From: CAYXVF01 sp964468125
GTDB lineage: Bacteria; Myxococcota; XYA12-FULL-58-9; CAYXVF01
Length of the DNA stretch: 64,000 nt
Assembly: GCA_964468125.1 (NCBI GenBank)
Contig: CAYXVF010000012.1
Location: forward strand, 1-64,000
Reading direction: 5' to 3'
Numbering within the stretch: the stretch's first letter is position 1; the number at the start of each line of letters is the position of its first letter. Below, one piece after another: positions 63,864 to 64,000 of this stretch. A model generated the notes under the pieces. The model did not search any database. It saw nothing but the letters and a program-made list of their open reading frames with translations, and was not told where the DNA came from. A program made the translations under genes and the position numbers.

Positions 63864-64000
63864 TCGGTCCCCTCGCCGGTCGCAGGCTCTGCCTCTGATT
63901 CTGCCCCCGGCTCTGGTGCGGGGGCGGGTTCTGTCTCTGACTCTGTCTCTGGCGCTGTGACCGGCTCTGGCGCAGGCTCCGGACCAGGCTCTGGCGCGGG
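63860..64000 (-). CDS. C-terminal tail of a gene upstream of rodA (probably PBP2), partial
   Basis: The last 46 codons of a minus-strand gene that continues beyond the window. They code a low-complexity Pro/Ala/Glu/Thr-rich tail (repeats of PEPAPEP and ETESETEP) ending ATGEGTE before a TGA that overlaps the rodA ATG by ATGA. Gene order in most bacteria (mrdA-rodA) suggests penicillin-binding protein 2, and PE-rich tails are common in myxobacterial PBPs, but nothing catalytic is visible here. Confidence 0.7.
   Translation of the reverse strand, partial: PAPEPGPEPAPEPVTAPETESETEPAPAPEPGAESEAEPATGEGTE

Overview
This is a GC-rich window (roughly two thirds G+C) of a bacterial chromosome, about 46 densely packed genes with no rRNA, tRNA, insertion sequence, phage or CRISPR array that I can see. 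The gene content points to a Gram-negative member of the Myxococcota/Polyangia group or a close deltaproteobacterial relative: three tandem bactofilins, a DUF4388 protein, many lipoproteins, a PUFA-synthase-like megaenzyme, a beta-barrel/TPR protein and an SLT lytic transglycosylase. This placement is inferred from gene content, not from a marker-gene tree.

Layout. 0.4-10.1 kb: short-chain dehydrogenase, SMC, an ABC-2-like membrane protein, a class V aminotransferase, a barrel-plus-TPR exported protein and a DUF4388 protein. 10.5-15.2 kb: a 1560-residue acidic protein of unknown function behind a perfect CRP-type palindrome. 15.2-17.7 kb: an envelope redox group (haem lipoprotein, CnoX/YbbN-like thioredoxin, DsbA-like lipoprotein). 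17.9-20.6 kb: rsmD-coaD-aminotransferase-PDZ lipoprotein operon. 20.6-28.3 kb: a lipase-like lipoprotein, then alpha-glucan use (SLC45-like transporter, GH13 amylase, GlgX); a glucan phosphorylase follows at 36.2 kb. 28.4-36.1 kb: a tightly overlapping MoxR operon (DUF58, MoxR, DUF4350, DUF4129, SpoIIM-like, RDD) led by a small membrane protein and YqgE. 37.9-47.5 kb: J-domain/zinc-ribbon protein, Popeye-like cNMP-binding protein, peroxiredoxin-like protein, a CBS protein divergent from a hydrolase-OsmC fusion across a perfect FNR box, an MltF-like protein with two solute-binding domains, a TetR/SnoaL pair with two matched operators, and a YCII-ACT fusion.

47.5-58.5 kb is the most unusual region: one giant synthase gene translationally coupled to an acyl-CoA carboxylase beta subunit. 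The synthase order is KS-ACP-AT-KS'-(ACP)n-KR-DH-phosphopantetheinyl transferase. It combines the tandem ACPs of PUFA synthases with the C-terminal PPTase of enediyne-type synthases and adds an internal ACP and a second ketosynthase. A 100-N assembly gap (52450-52549) interrupts the ACP array; reading frame and domain logic show that it hides at least about 216 coding bases. Every visible ACP has Thr where the phosphopantetheine Ser should be. Just after the ACP array, in the linker to KR, lies a dnaX-like arrangement: an in-phase A AAA AAG slippery heptamer followed by an 11-bp perfect stem-loop and preceded by a GGAGG. A -1 shift there would end after 19 codons and release a KS-ACP-AT-KS'-ACPn protein lacking KR, DH and PPTase.

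59.2-64.0 kb: three bactofilins, pyrE, a small unknown protein, thioredoxin, an enlarged RodA with an extra membrane insert, and the Pro/Glu-rich C-terminal tail of a gene that continues beyond the window (position suggests PBP2).
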